NCBI GenBank assembly: GCA_039000515.1
Contig: JBCFYV010000259.1
Coordinates: 124,001 to 188,000 of the forward strand
DNA length: 64,000 nt
Reading direction: 5' to 3'
Source of the DNA: Timema cristinae
Taxonomy: Eukaryota > Arthropoda > Insecta > Phasmatodea > Timematidae
In this document: positions 36,614-46,762 of the stretch, one piece after another
Numbering within the stretch: the stretch's first letter is position 1
Layout of the letters: every line of letters begins with the position of its first letter
The notes under the pieces: generated by a model
Seen by the model: the letters and a program-made list of their open reading frames with translations, nothing else
Databases searched by the model: none
Told to the model about the DNA's origin: nothing
Made by a program: the position numbers and the translations under genes

Positions 36614-37060
36614 TTAACTGAAAATATCTTTGGCTTCTTTCTTGACCTTTTTACGTCGGGTGACGACCTTAGAATGACGTCGTTGCTTCTTACGACGCCC
36701 TTTATAGCCTGAGCCGGTCATCAGCGTGTTGATCTTCTGTTCAGCCTTGCGTTTCAAGTTTGTTCCAGCCTCGCCGACACGTTGCCGTAGGGCCTCTTTG
36801 AAAGGACGCCCTTGATTGGCAACGTCGGAGAGCACGTCGATTCCCGTATGAAGCGCCTGTTTTCCGATGGCTTTAGCGCCACTTCTCAGCAACGGTACGA
36901 CGCTTTTGAAAAGACCACTGAAAAAACTTCCTATCCCATGCCCTCTTTGATAGGGAACACCGTGGTAGATCGAAGATATTCCTGTTCCAGCCTGGTTGAT
37001 GTAGTATCTTTGGTAGGGACAGTTCATGTTGAGCAGCGTCGAAAATGAAGTTTCACGCAC
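36614..37060 (-). CDS. pVI/core-like capsid protein with amphipathic helix and basic tail
   Basis: 148 aa from Met 37,060. A second Met at 37,027 (MNCPYQRYY) forms an ATGA overlap with the penton stop and is the likelier start (137 aa). Layout: short N-terminal region, then GIGSFFSGLFKSVVPLLRSG (residues 42-61), an amphipathic membrane-active type of helix, a KAIGKQAL/GIDVLSDV stretch, and a very basic C-terminus (YKGRRKKQRRHSKVV, 119-133). Three adenain-type sites are visible: Q23-AGT|G27, Q38-RGH|G42 and M114-TGS|G118. This resembles adenovirus pVI (membrane lysis on entry) joined to a pX/mu-like basic peptide. Such proteins are standard in adintovirus-like Polintons. Role inferred. Confidence 0.75.
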   Translation of the reverse strand: MRETSFSTLLNMNCPYQRYYINQAGTGISSIYHGVPYQRGHGIGSFFSGLFKSVVPLLRSGAKAIGKQALHTGIDVLSDVANQGRPFKEALRQRVGEAGTNLKRKAEQKINTLMTGSGYKGRRKKQRRHSKVVTRRKKVKKEAKDIFS

Positions 37061-37791
37061 ACTTTTCCAAACTCGAATGGTACAGGTTCACCCGTGTCGG
37101 TTCTTATATTGATTTCCAAGCTTTCAATTTCCCTTCTCAGCACCGGCATGTAGTGCAACGGGTCGTAGCTAACTGTCTTATGTATGCCGTAGAGATAGTT
37201 TACGTTGTTGATGCCGACGATACGTAACAGCGGTGCCACAATGTCACCCACGGGCTGAGGCTCGACAATATCCGTGTATATGTACATTTGCGAGGGCAGG
37301 CCTAGTAGAATGTTGGCGGCGTACGGAGACTTTGGTACTTTTATCAGATTAGTCTTAGGATCGAAACCGAGCTGCAGAATTAGTTGAGTTGATAGACTCA
37401 ACAGCTGTATATTTGGTGAAGAAGAGATAACTACCACTTTATTGTTGGGGTTTGTGTACTTGAATACAACTCCGGAATCCCCTTTAAAAGCCTCTACTTC
37501 GTTTAGAGCTTTGATCAATTCGTGGATAGTGCTGTAGTTTCCAGCAGGGATATGATCCTTGAATATTTGTTCCACGCCGTTAGCGTCCACCCAGTTGTAC
37601 CATACAATATTTTGGCCTTCGGGTACGGTGGTGAAAGAACAGGGATATTGAAATTCAGCCAGAGCGACTTCCCACCGCCCTTCGAGTGTAAGACGGTAAG
37701 GAAGTTGCGTGGTGAAATTCGTGAGGGTATTTTTCGGGAAATATCCCATAGAGCTGTCGCTCGGCAAAGTGATGTAAAATTGGTCCTTCAT
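37024..37791 (-). CDS. Penton-like minor capsid protein (single jelly-roll)
   Basis: Intact 255-residue frame beginning MKDQFYITLPSDSSMGYF, followed by NTLTNFTTQLP and WEVALAEFQYPCSF. This is the signature N-terminus of the Polinton minor capsid (PY) family, predicted to form the pentameric vertex. The start is supported by the element A paralogue, whose homology begins at the same Met. The stop overlaps the likely start of the pVI-like gene by 4 bp. It is transcribed after the integrase gene. Confidence 0.88.
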   Translation of the reverse strand: MKDQFYITLPSDSSMGYFPKNTLTNFTTQLPYRLTLEGRWEVALAEFQYPCSFTTVPEGQNIVWYNWVDANGVEQIFKDHIPAGNYSTIHELIKALNEVEAFKGDSGVVFKYTNPNNKVVVISSSPNIQLLSLSTQLILQLGFDPKTNLIKVPKSPYAANILLGLPSQMYIYTDIVEPQPVGDIVAPLLRIVGINNVNYLYGIHKTVSYDPLHYMPVLRREIESLEINIRTDTGEPVPFEFGKVCVKLHFRRCST

Positions 37792-38861
37792 GGTAGTGTG
37801 CTGACGTAACTGGCGGGAATCCAGGAATTAAACTTGGCGGGGTAACCTTTCCACTGCACGTACACTTTCTTTCTGGCGCCTTTACCCTTGACACGTAGTA
37901 TTTTATCAACTTTAAAAGTTTCAGGGAGACGTACGCGTTGCAATTCAGGTTCGTAAAACGTCCCCTCCACTTCTTCGCCGTCAAGATCGGTGAGTCTGTA
38001 GACGACAGGTTGTCGCAACACGACACTACTGACTTTGAAAATCTCTTCGCTCCAATTGCTTTCGTAGCCCTTTTCAAACAGCATTTTGGATTTGCTAATA
38101 CGCACCGTGTCACCGACTTTTATTTTAGGCTTCGAGCTTGGACGCCTTTTGCCGTACAGATTATCTCTGACTTGAAGCACGTTAGTTTCTGAAACGGCGG
38201 CGGGCGCCATCTTGATGCTGGAATGCTTGGACCCGTTGTAAGCGTCGACTAGGGCTTGGAGGACGTCCACATACCGATACGTGTTATTTTTGGTAAAGTA
38301 ACGCCACATGCGTCCTTTCAGAGTTCTATTGAACCGTTCCACGATGCTTGCCTTCACGTCTGGATTATGAGTGGTGTAGTAATGCACGCCTTCTTGCTTG
38401 AGAAATTTCCGGACTAGCCGTGCCGTGAACTCTGTCCCCTTGTCCGTCTGTATACTTAGAGGTTTACGACCGCTTTGCTTAAAAATGTCCCGAAAGGCGG
38501 CTCTCACGACGCTCCCCGTCTTGGATGGAAGCGTCCTCGCCCAGGCCATCTTACTAAACACGTCGATGACGGTGAGCAAGTACACTGCACCGTCGTTGTA
38601 TTTTCTGAGACTTCTCATATCGTTGAGATCGGCTTGCCAGAGATCGTCAATGTTTGACACCACGTACTTGTTGCGTGGAAATTTTTTTAGCACAGGTTTG
38701 TGTAAGGTATAAGCGTCCTGCGCACGAAGCCATTCTCGTACTTTTTCGGGATCTTTTTTGGACGCCTTTATGAGGGACGCCGCCACTGCAAACCCTGCAG
38801 GATGAGAAGGGTCGTAGTAGATGTCGGCTAGACGTTCCATTAAGCTCTGAATGGCAGCCAC
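37788..38861 (-). CDS. Retroviral-type integrase with C-terminal chromodomain
   Basis: Intact 357-residue frame. The catalytic core shows D78 (WQADLND), D140 (IQTDKGTEF) and E175 (SIVERFNRTLK), giving a D-D-(34)-E arrangement. The C-terminus (about 313-355) is a chromodomain-like fold with VYVQWKGYPAKFNSWIPASY, a histone-tail reader that in other elements steers target choice. The N-terminal 65 residues lack a clear HHCC zinc finger. The enzyme would join the TIR ends to target DNA and create the 6-bp duplication seen around this copy. Its start overlaps the end of the 216-aa gene by 22 bp. Degenerate C-terminal fragments occur in element A. Confidence 0.93.
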   Translation of the reverse strand: MAAIQSLMERLADIYYDPSHPAGFAVAASLIKASKKDPEKVREWLRAQDAYTLHKPVLKKFPRNKYVVSNIDDLWQADLNDMRSLRKYNDGAVYLLTVIDVFSKMAWARTLPSKTGSVVRAAFRDIFKQSGRKPLSIQTDKGTEFTARLVRKFLKQEGVHYYTTHNPDVKASIVERFNRTLKGRMWRYFTKNNTYRYVDVLQALVDAYNGSKHSSIKMAPAAVSETNVLQVRDNLYGKRRPSSKPKIKVGDTVRISKSKMLFEKGYESNWSEEIFKVSSVVLRQPVVYRLTDLDGEEVEGTFYEPELQRVRLPETFKVDKILRVKGKGARKKVYVQWKGYPAKFNSWIPASYVSTLP

Positions 38862-39490
38862 CGGTTTTCGTCCACTCTCTTCAGTTTCTTCTTCTTTGGG
38901 CGTTGCGACGGTGTAAGTGGTTGTGGTACGGGCGTCGGATCTCTAATGGGCGCCAAACGTTTCGGGTTCACAATAAATTCTTTTGGAACGTTTATATTTT
39001 GCAGCGCCGTGAGAAACTCTCGCCACCCTGACGGTTCGCTGTGTCTTCTTGCTCTGACCAGATCGTTGACTAAATCCACAATATTGGATCCACGAAGAGG
39101 CGTATCTTGAATACTCACTTCTCCGTTTGAGTCCCAAGAGATGCCGCCTCGGGCCTTAATATGTTCTAGTAAAAGTTCAGCTTTTTTACGTGCCTGTGCT
39201 GGTACAGTATTAAGTACAGTTGGGATGGGAAGTACAGACACTTCAGGGGTGGTAGTGGTGGAGGTTTCAGATGGCGGTGGGTGTTGACTAAAGTGTAGAT
39301 ATCGCTGTAGCACTTGTTGGTATAAAGTCCATTTAGACTTGTCGTCAAGTTTTGAAGCGAGGATTTTTTCCATTTCCTTGTCCAACTCGGAGACCACTAG
39401 ATTTGTTGCCGAAGCCGTTTGTTGGTGGTGTTGCTCGTAACGGTGTAATGTTTCCGGGGACACCAATATCATCTTTTTCGTGTGTTCCAT
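38840..39490 (-). CDS. Conserved Polinton protein, Pro-rich with basic C-terminus (216 aa)
   Basis: Intact frame, MEHTKKMILVSPETLHRYEQ at the start, then a predicted helical stretch (residues 30-72), a Ser/Thr/Pro linker (73-95), a block with ARKKAELLLEHIKARGGISW, and a tail PSQRPKKKKLKRVDENRWLP. Invertebrate Polintons often encode a protein beginning with a K-M-x-L-V-x-x-E/P-x-x-L-x-R-Y motif at this position. The function is not known to me. The KKKKLKR cluster could be nuclear-targeting or nucleic-acid-binding. The gene ends inside the integrase start and begins 3 nt after the 110-aa gene. Confidence 0.72.
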   Translation of the reverse strand: MEHTKKMILVSPETLHRYEQHHQQTASATNLVVSELDKEMEKILASKLDDKSKWTLYQQVLQRYLHFSQHPPPSETSTTTTPEVSVLPIPTVLNTVPAQARKKAELLLEHIKARGGISWDSNGEVSIQDTPLRGSNIVDLVNDLVRARRHSEPSGWREFLTALQNINVPKEFIVNPKRLAPIRDPTPVPQPLTPSQRPKKKKLKRVDENRWLPFRA

Positions 39491-39493
39491 TAT

Positions 39494-39826
39494 TTACTTG
39501 TTGAATAAGGAACCGAGGACCCCGCTGATTAAAGGGGCTAAAAGTAAGGGCAAGAACGCTCCTCCTTTCTGAACGAGTAGTCGTCTCTTCTTCTTCCAGC
39601 ACTCTCCTCGTTTGACCAGCTTGCGCAACACCTGCTTGTGAGCACGTAACTTTGTCTTCTGCGCATTTTTCAGCGGTACCCGTCCTTTTAAAGTGTTGTA
39701 GGCACACTCGCAAACAGAGTCAACCAGTTTCTTGTCGGCTGTTTTCATCAAGGCGACTCGTTGCTGCGGGTTCATACGATACATCGCACGTAGCAGAGGT
39801 GCCTGCTTCAGCACTTTGGGACTCAT
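39494..39826 (-). CDS. Small basic Polinton protein with hydrophobic C-terminal tail (110 aa)
   Basis: Intact frame MSPKVLKQAPLLRAMYRMNP, then SVCECAYNTLKGRVPL, a Lys/Arg-rich middle, and QKGGAFLPLLLAPLISGVLG at residues 86-105 before a short SLFNK end. Proteins with the same E/C-C-x-x-N-x-L-x-G block and QKGG plus hydrophobic tail recur in Polintons of many animals; their role is undetermined. The QKGG|A junction resembles an adenain xGG|x site, so proteolysis could release the hydrophobic peptide. The tail could also be a simple membrane anchor. It lies between ATPase and 216-aa genes with almost no spacing. Confidence 0.75.
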   Translation of the reverse strand: MSPKVLKQAPLLRAMYRMNPQQRVALMKTADKKLVDSVCECAYNTLKGRVPLKNAQKTKLRAHKQVLRKLVKRGECWKKKRRLLVQKGGAFLPLLLAPLISGVLGSLFNK

Positions 39827-39828
39827 GG

Positions 39829-40488
39829 TTATGAAATAATCTGTAAGCGGGAAGTGTCGGTGTTTTTATAATTTTTGTGCGGTAGATACACGCAGCAGCC
39901 GACATTTGTGCGGGTTCTATATCTGAACCATTCTGGTGTACCTTGTTTGAAATCTAGCAATATATAGCCGTGAGGCGTACTTGTAGCATCGGTGTAAGCC
40001 TCTTGTAAAACACGGGGATTTTCAGGACAGACTTGTCGTGCAAAGTGTTGAATCTGAGCTTTATCCCTTGGATTTTTAAAAAGCACGATATAATGTGCGT
40101 TTAAGGAAATGTCTCTTTGGCCCTTGCCCTGATGGAATATATTTTGTGTAAGGTACATGACGCTAATATTTTGATGGTGGCATCCTTTGGTGAAAAGATC
40201 GACGACCACTTCGTTGGCTTCACGCATCAGGTCGTCCAGGATAATCAGCTGTGGAGAGTCATTACAGACGTCATCCATTTCCGGCAAACCCTTACAGAAT
40301 ATGACGTGGGGACTTGTCCCGTCTTGTTCGAATCCCGGTTGCCATAAAGCATAATACCATGTGATTTTATCAAATTTAACGTCACACATTGTGTCCAAGT
40401 GACGGATAAAGTCTGCTACAAAATGTGACTTTCCACAGCCGGACGGGCCGCTTATGATGGCCGAAAATGGATGTTTCAACTTGTCCAT
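39829..40488 (-). CDS. DNA-packaging ATPase (FtsK/HerA-type, A32-like)
   Basis: Intact 219-residue frame. Walker A is GPSGCGKS (residues 14-21), Walker B is QLIILDDLM (80-88), and a polar sensor-like YLTQNIF follows. The DKLKHPFSAIISGPSGCGKS opening is typical of Polinton and adintovirus packaging ATPases. It is predicted to pump genome DNA into preformed capsids. Its stop lies 2 nt before the next ATG. The 0.7 kb upstream of it is non-coding and AT-rich and may hold the promoter of the downstream block of genes, all in the same direction. Confidence 0.92.
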   Translation of the reverse strand: MDKLKHPFSAIISGPSGCGKSHFVADFIRHLDTMCDVKFDKITWYYALWQPGFEQDGTSPHVIFCKGLPEMDDVCNDSPQLIILDDLMREANEVVVDLFTKGCHHQNISVMYLTQNIFHQGKGQRDISLNAHYIVLFKNPRDKAQIQHFARQVCPENPRVLQEAYTDATSTPHGYILLDFKQGTPEWFRYRTRTNVGCCVYLPHKNYKNTDTSRLQIIS

Positions 40489-41204
40489 AATGTTTGAGAC
40501 TGAGCTTATAAGCTATATGAGCTTGTATTTATAGGATAGGAGGGAGGTGCGGGTGTAGACGTTAAAACACATACATAACAATTTTTACAATATTTATTTA
40601 CAATCAGGAAAAAAGTATACACACAGTGTAAAGTATACTGTGAATATTTACAATATATATAATTGTTTGTATAAACATAGCTGGTTTTGTTTACACACAG
40701 TGAAAAGTATACTGTGAATATTTACAATATAGGGGGAATAGTGGCCTCGGTACTAAAAGAAAATAAATATATATGTGAATAGATTTAAAATAAAAATATA
40801 TACAATCAGTCTATCATATTTGACTGAAAAAAATTTATACAAACAATGTATTGGATTTAAAATAAAAATATATACAATCAGTTTATCAGAAAAAATATAT
40901 ATACAAACAATGTATTAGATTTAAAATAAAAATATATATACAAACATTTGGCTAGAATTAAAATATATACAAGTAACTAATTGACTAGAAAAAAAATCAG
41001 GTAGGCAGAGGACTGTACTGGCAAATAAAAAAAATATAAAAAAAGTAACCCGGGTGCATAAAAAAATATAAAAAAATATGCTTGTTTTCATGCAGAAAAA
41101 AATATGAAAAAATCTCAAATCTTTGAAAAATGGTATGTCAGTGGAACTGTCTAGAGTGAAAGAAAAAAAAAGATGATTATTCAGCCCGTCTAAATGATCA
41201 CCTT
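40489..41204. other. AT-rich spacer between PolB and ATPase with short repeats
   Basis: No coding sequence. 'cacacagtg(t)aaagtatact' and 'aatatttacaatat' recur at about 40,620 and 40,693. 'ttaaaataaaaatatatac' recurs at about 40,787, 40,858 and 40,921. It is the only sizeable gap in the core gene block, so promoter elements are likely here, but none is clear. Confidence 0.6.
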
Positions 41205-41209
41205 TTATT
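41204..41209 (-). terminator. PolyA signal overlapping the PolB stop codon
   Basis: The minus strand reads CACGAATAAAAGG: the AATAAA hexamer (41,209-41,204) contains the TAA stop of PolB (41,207-41,205). Compact overlap of this kind is common in small viral genomes. Confidence 0.6.
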
Positions 41210-44200
41210 CGTGGCGAGCGCGTTTACAAGGACTCTGATACCCAAACGGCAACGTATTAAAATCATCTGTTATCCTGCGTTTGGTGTACACGGGCCGGTA
41301 GACTTTAGCCTGCGAAACGGTACATACAGTCGCAAGACCTTTTCTTACAATTTTGTGCGGTATCTGTATGTATCTTTCCGCAGCCTGTTCGGTGACCATC
41401 GCTTTCAAAACTTCAAAATTAACATCGTTCCGGTTGCCATAGTTTATGGTGATCCCGCGAACCTTGCACACCGTTTTTGTTTTGGCAGGATCACCGCCAA
41501 CGCAAACTCGGTAAGCGTAATTTTTGGGACCGCCAGATACAAAGGCGCTAATGTAGCTTTCCGGACCGTAATCCTGAAGTTCATCAGTGAGGTCACCTAA
41601 AAAGTCTCCGGTCGGTGGACTCCAATCGCCGGGGCGTTCGGTGAATAGAACGCTATCTGTATCATGATATAAAACGCGGTCCCCCAATTGTTCAAGGATG
41701 CTGTATAAGTGCAACCTAGCCATAGCAGTCGTGTAGCACGCCACCGCCACACTCGTGTTAGGGTTAGGGCGCAACGCGTCACGCGCATCCTTGTAATTGA
41801 GGAACATAACCTCATCATTTACATCAATGACGCTGTCCACGGTGATGTACGGATCCGTCAGGTACTTGTGGACGCCCTGATAGTCGTTGACAACGGCTAC
41901 GTGTGGTAAATCGGGTCTTTGCCCAAACTTTCCCCATAGTGAATTTAAAAAAAGTTTAGCAAGAGTGCGGAGACCAGGGTTTTTACAAACAGAGCCGAAA
42001 TCTAGTTTTACCCCTTCCCTTTCCTCATAATTTTGAATGTATGCTAACTTTTCCTCCTGTGAGGTACACCACTCTGGCCATCCGCTGGCTTCTTGTTTAA
42101 TTTTCAAAAAAGTATCAATGTACCTGTGAAACAACCCTCCAGAACGCGTCTGACGGTCATAAACAGATACATTGTACTCCCACACTTCGTGCACTGCTTC
42201 AACGGTGTAGCCTTTCTCAACGGCTTTCCGGATCTCGTCAATCACCCAGACGCCTGTCAACCAGCGATCTTTTTTGTCGTTGTGCTGACACGCGCCTTGG
42301 TTTTTCTCCTCCCCGCATTTCCTGCACAAGATGGACATTAGCTTGTCGTGCATCCTGGTAGGCAATACGGGCAGGAATAAATCTCGCGGAGGCGTCACTG
42401 TAACTTTGGCTATGCCTTCTACTTGATCTATAGACGGACAATTTGGTTCCAAGTGAATTTTGGGGTGGCCGACTGGGTATTTTTTGTACTTGCAAACGTA
42501 TGGATACAATGAACACACATCCAAGTACTTGATTTTCTCCCCACAAGAAAGGTCTGTTTCGTGGAAGAGCTTGATACAATTTGTACGCCCGCCAAAGAAT
42601 GCATCCCTGGGACTGAGAGGTTCCTTAGTATGCACCTCGTGCCGGAGTACAAATTGCTGCAAGTCCTTGTCTGTGCGTTTCATCGCATTAAACATGCACT
42701 CCCACATCTCTACGACCGTGTAGCCGGCATTCTTAAACCTTTCCAAACAAGCCATGGTCGCTTCATAACGCGTCTCCATGGTCTCGTGGGGGCTATTTTT
42801 GACGGGGGTGGTCCTGTCAGGGTAACAGAGAGGGCACCCGTGCCAATAACAGCCCCAAAACTGGAAGACGGTGGTGGTATCTCCAGCTTTAACAACACCG
42901 TCTACACGTCGCCCTAACACATATTCCTCACGGCCGTTACCCGCATGAAGAATAGAGACACCGCGTTGATGGGCCTCCCAGCAGAGCCATTGTACAGCGA
43001 CGTGCGACTGTTGGTCTGCGCACCGATAGCCACCGTTAGGGATAATACCGATATAGTATTCTCCTTAAGATGACTTCGGCGGTAAACCAACATGGCCGCT
43101 CCAGCTATCGTACACGCCTCTCTGAAAGGATCCACCTTTGCTTTCTCCATGAGCATCTCTCTAAACTTCAGGCAGGCCTTCCGTAGGATCTCTACATCTT
43201 TCACACAATACAGTTCCAACTCGCGTTTAAAATCAAAGACATAGTTATCTTTGACCAACGCGTCATACCACTTCTCAAAGTGCTCCTTTCCCTCAACTGA
43301 CATCTCACCGATGCCGTAGTCCTCCTTTGGCGGCAAGGGACCCCTATACCCCGCGTTTTCTTTTTTATTGAAAAAATGGGGGAAATGTCCCTTGGCCAAA
43401 GACTCGTCCAAGCCGAAAGTTTTGGGCAATTTGGACAGCGACATCGGGAGAAAGTTCAGTGAGTCAATAAAGTGGAGCGGGCCGTAACGCATGGACATGA
43501 TTTTCCCACCATTCATTATAAGTTCTGGAGTCCATTTTTTAACCTCCATCATATATTTTAAAATAAAATTTCCATCATAGGATTTAGCGTTATGGCCGAG
43601 GAGGGTGATATCCTTAAATTTTGAAGCTTTAATTTGAACAATAAATTCGAAAAATTGGGCCATTGTGGTATCACCCTTGAATATGCGAGTCCTATCGCCC
43701 CCACAGTCGGTGCAATGATAGTCATTTGCATCTATATGAACACAAGCCTTACAACACGTTTGCACGACACATAGGTTAGGTTCGTGCAAGTACGTGCCTG
43801 CCGCACCTTGAAGAAGCGTTTCTTGTCTGCATTCAAAATCATAGAACACAAACATGAAATTGCTCTTTTCCAGTGACGGCTTTGACGGGGCCTGCTTCAT
43901 ATAGCAGAAATGACCAAAAGGGCGATGGGTCTCACATACTCTACAAAAAGTCTCATAACACCTATGTGAATAATTTGATTTTTCCAAACTGAAAAATTGC
44001 CCGCATACCTCACAAACCTTTTTGACTTCACAGACCGACCTGTGACCGCTGAAAAAACCAGGACGTTTATGGTTATCAAAGCACGTCTGATTTGTGAACC
44101 AACGCCCGCAGTCTTTACAGACCACAGATCGGCCTCCGCTACAAACCGCTTTAGCGTAGCACTTTTTGCACGCGGATTCACACTTGTGCGCATTCTTATG

Positions 44201-45385
44201 ATCAAATGGCACACGGCATTCGCGACAAAAGTACGAGCACTTAAATGCGGCTGTCAAGGATGTTATGACGTCAAAATTGTTTTGCTTATCATCGTGAAAA
44301 TACAAATCAAGGTGCCCCTTAAAGGAATGTTCGGAGGGTGTAGGCCCCTCATACAAGACCTGTCTCCCCCGACGTTCCCTGAACACGGTGATTTTGTATT
44401 CGGAAAGGTATGCTTGAAATTGTTTCAGCTCAGTGAGCCCACCACCTTTCAAAAGATTCACACAGGCATCACGGCATAGTTCCTCTGCTTCGAGTTTTTG
44501 AATAGGTCGACCCATTTTGATTTGTCTAAAGGTGTTCACGTCCATGCATCCTGGCTCTCTTTTATTGTCACATATAGCTTTGGCGACAACCAATGCACGG
44601 GCAAGACAAAGTGTGTCGTCATTTTGAATCGTAATGATCCCTTTGTTATTACGGCTATATGTGCTTGCGGGAGAGAGTTTATCACAATAACGTCCACTCC
44701 CGCGAGGCTCCTTAAAGTGGGAGAGTTTAACGTACAATGGTGCAGTACTCAAAAACAAACTATTACTCTGCAGCACGCGACTTACGTTATCAAGCACTGC
44801 TCTAGCGTCTAGCTGGTCTGCTCGTCTAAATGAGACATACACAGGGCTTAACGTTGAGTCAGTGCTACTCAAAAGTAAGCCTACGTGGTCATCGGCGCTA
44901 ACGCCATGGTCCTGCAACCGATGGAGCAAATTAGTAATTTGTTCTTCAAGCCAGCTTATTGCGTCACGATCGCTTGCTGGTGCACCAAGATGTACGGTAA
45001 TTTCTCTACCAGTATAAAAGAAACGCCTCAATTGTTTAATCCTCTCTTTGATGATGCGAAGAGGGACGCCATTTTGCAATTCCCCACCTACTTGATTAAC
45101 AAGGCCACTAATTCCGTGTTGAGGGGCAAAAGACGGTCCCGCTATCGCCGGCTCCACGGGCCCCATCTCCCTCGCCGCCGCCGCCGGGGCTCGAACTCCG
45201 TCTCCCTGCTGTAGAGGCCGGAGTGAAGATGTTCCGGCTTGCAGGGACACAGGGGCTCGAACCCCTTCTCTCTGGAGCTGGGGCGATGCGGCTACATAGG
45301 GCTGGAGGGGTCCCACCGCTGGTGATGGTGGCTCTGTGGTCATCCCGCCATTTCCGGCCTCCAATTCAACTATAACACATGTCAA
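41205..45385 (-). CDS. Protein-primed family B DNA polymerase, one frameshift
   Basis: The N-terminal part (823-residue frame from ATG 45,385) has a Pro-rich leader, a Cys/His-rich region (CRECRVPFDHKNAHKC onwards), and the exonuclease motifs FYDFE (about residue 517), YDGNFIL (about 603) and YCVKDVEIL (about 730). The C-terminal part (frame at 42,920 and upstream) has motif A LDVCSLYP, motif B NSLWGKFG and motif C YHDTDSV. The frames switch near 43,041-43,055, between the TIAGAAMLVYRR block and the FWGCYWHGC block, by a net 1- or 2-base change. All catalytic motifs survive on both sides. It would replicate the element from a terminal protein at the TIRs. A start at Met-15 is also possible. 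Confidence 0.93.
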
Positions 45386-45433
45386 AGTAAGCCTTGTTAC
45401 AACAGGCGCATATTTTTTTCTTTAAAATGTATA

Positions 45434-46567
45434 ATATGTTTGAATTTTTCAATTGCTTTAGACGTAACAGGCATTTACAGAAGTGAGTCAGCGTTTGCGG
45501 GGGAGGGAGAGTGAAAATTTGTCTCTAGTTTACCTTGGTAAGATTCGAACCTAACACTCATCTCTTTAATACTTTTTGTATTATTATTATTATAGCATGT
45601 TCAATTTTTCAATTGCTTTAGACGTAACCGACATTTACAGAAGTGCGTCAGCACTTGCGGCGGAGGGAGAGTGAAAAAAATTGTCTCTAGTTTACCTTGC
45701 TAAGATTTGAAGCTCAAACTCATCTCTTTAATACTTTTTGTATTATTATTATTATAGCATGTTCAATTTTTCAATTGCTTTAGACGTAACCGCCATTTAC
45801 AGAAGTGCGTCAGCACTTGCGGTGGAGGGAGAGTGAAAAAAATTGTCTTTAGTTTACCTTGCTAAGATTTGAAGTTCAAACTCATCTCTTTAATACTTTT
45901 TGTATTATTATTATTACTATAGCATGTTCAATTTTTCAATTGCTTTAGACGTAACCGCCATTTACAGAAGTGCGTCAGCACTTGCGGCGGAGGGAGAGTG
46001 AAAAAAATTGTCTCTAGTTTACCTTGCTAAGATTTGAAGCTCAAACTCATCTCTTTAATACTTTTTGTATTATTATTATTATTATTATTATTATAGCATG
46101 TTCAATTTTTCAATTGCTTTAGACGTAACCGACATTTACAGAAGTGCGTCAGCACTTGCGGCGGAGGGAGAGTGAAAAAAATTGTCTCTAGTTTACCTTG
46201 CTAAGATTTGAAGCTCAAACTCATCTCTTTAATACTTTTTGTATTATTATTATTATAGCATGTTCAATTTTTCAATTGCTTTAGACGTAACCGCCATTTA
46301 CAGAAGTGCGTCAGCACTTGCGGTGGAGGGAGAGTGAAAAAAATTGTCTTTAGTTTACCTTGCTAAGATTTGAAGTTCAAACTCATCTCTTTAATACTTT
46401 TTGTATTATTATTATTACTATAGCATGTTCAATTTTTCAATTGCTTTAGACGTAACCGCCATTTACAGAAGTGCGTCAGCACTTGCGGCGGAGGGAGAGT
46501 GAAAAAAATTGTCTCTAGTTTACCTTGCTAAGATTTGAAGCTCAAACTCATCTCTTTAATACTTTTT

Positions 46568-46599
<32 letters not shown>

Positions 46600-46762
46600 G
46601 CATGTTCAATTTTTCAATTGCTTTAGACGTAACCGACATTTACAGAAGTGCGTCAGCACTTGCGGCGGAGGGAGAGTGAAAAAAATTGTCTCTAGTTTAC
46701 CTTGCTAAGATTTGAAGCTCAAACTCATCTCTTTAATACTTTTTGTATTATTATTATTATAT
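45434..46762 (-). repeat. Tandem array (8 units, 162-177 bp) derived from a SINE
   Basis: Units start at 45,434, 45,596, 45,758, 45,923, 46,097, 46,259, 46,424 and 46,601. They differ mainly in the (ATT)n length. Variants recur with period three: the units at 45,758 and 46,259 both have 'cggtggaggg' and 'gtctttag', and the spacings are 162, 165, 174, 162, 165, 177. So a three-unit block of about 501 bp was itself duplicated. The unit shares 'ggagggagagtg' and an antisense B-box-like region ('aagattcgaacc' in the first unit) with the SINEs at 1.5-2.9 and 12.6 kb. Confidence 0.9.

Noticed and set aside
41211..45214. Plus-strand open frames opposite PolB
   Set aside because: Antisense shadows of a conserved coding region without start context or known domains.
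45434..46762. Regular repeats that could suggest a CRISPR-like array
   Set aside because: Units are near-identical end to end without unique spacers, the host is a eukaryote, and the unit derives from a SINE.
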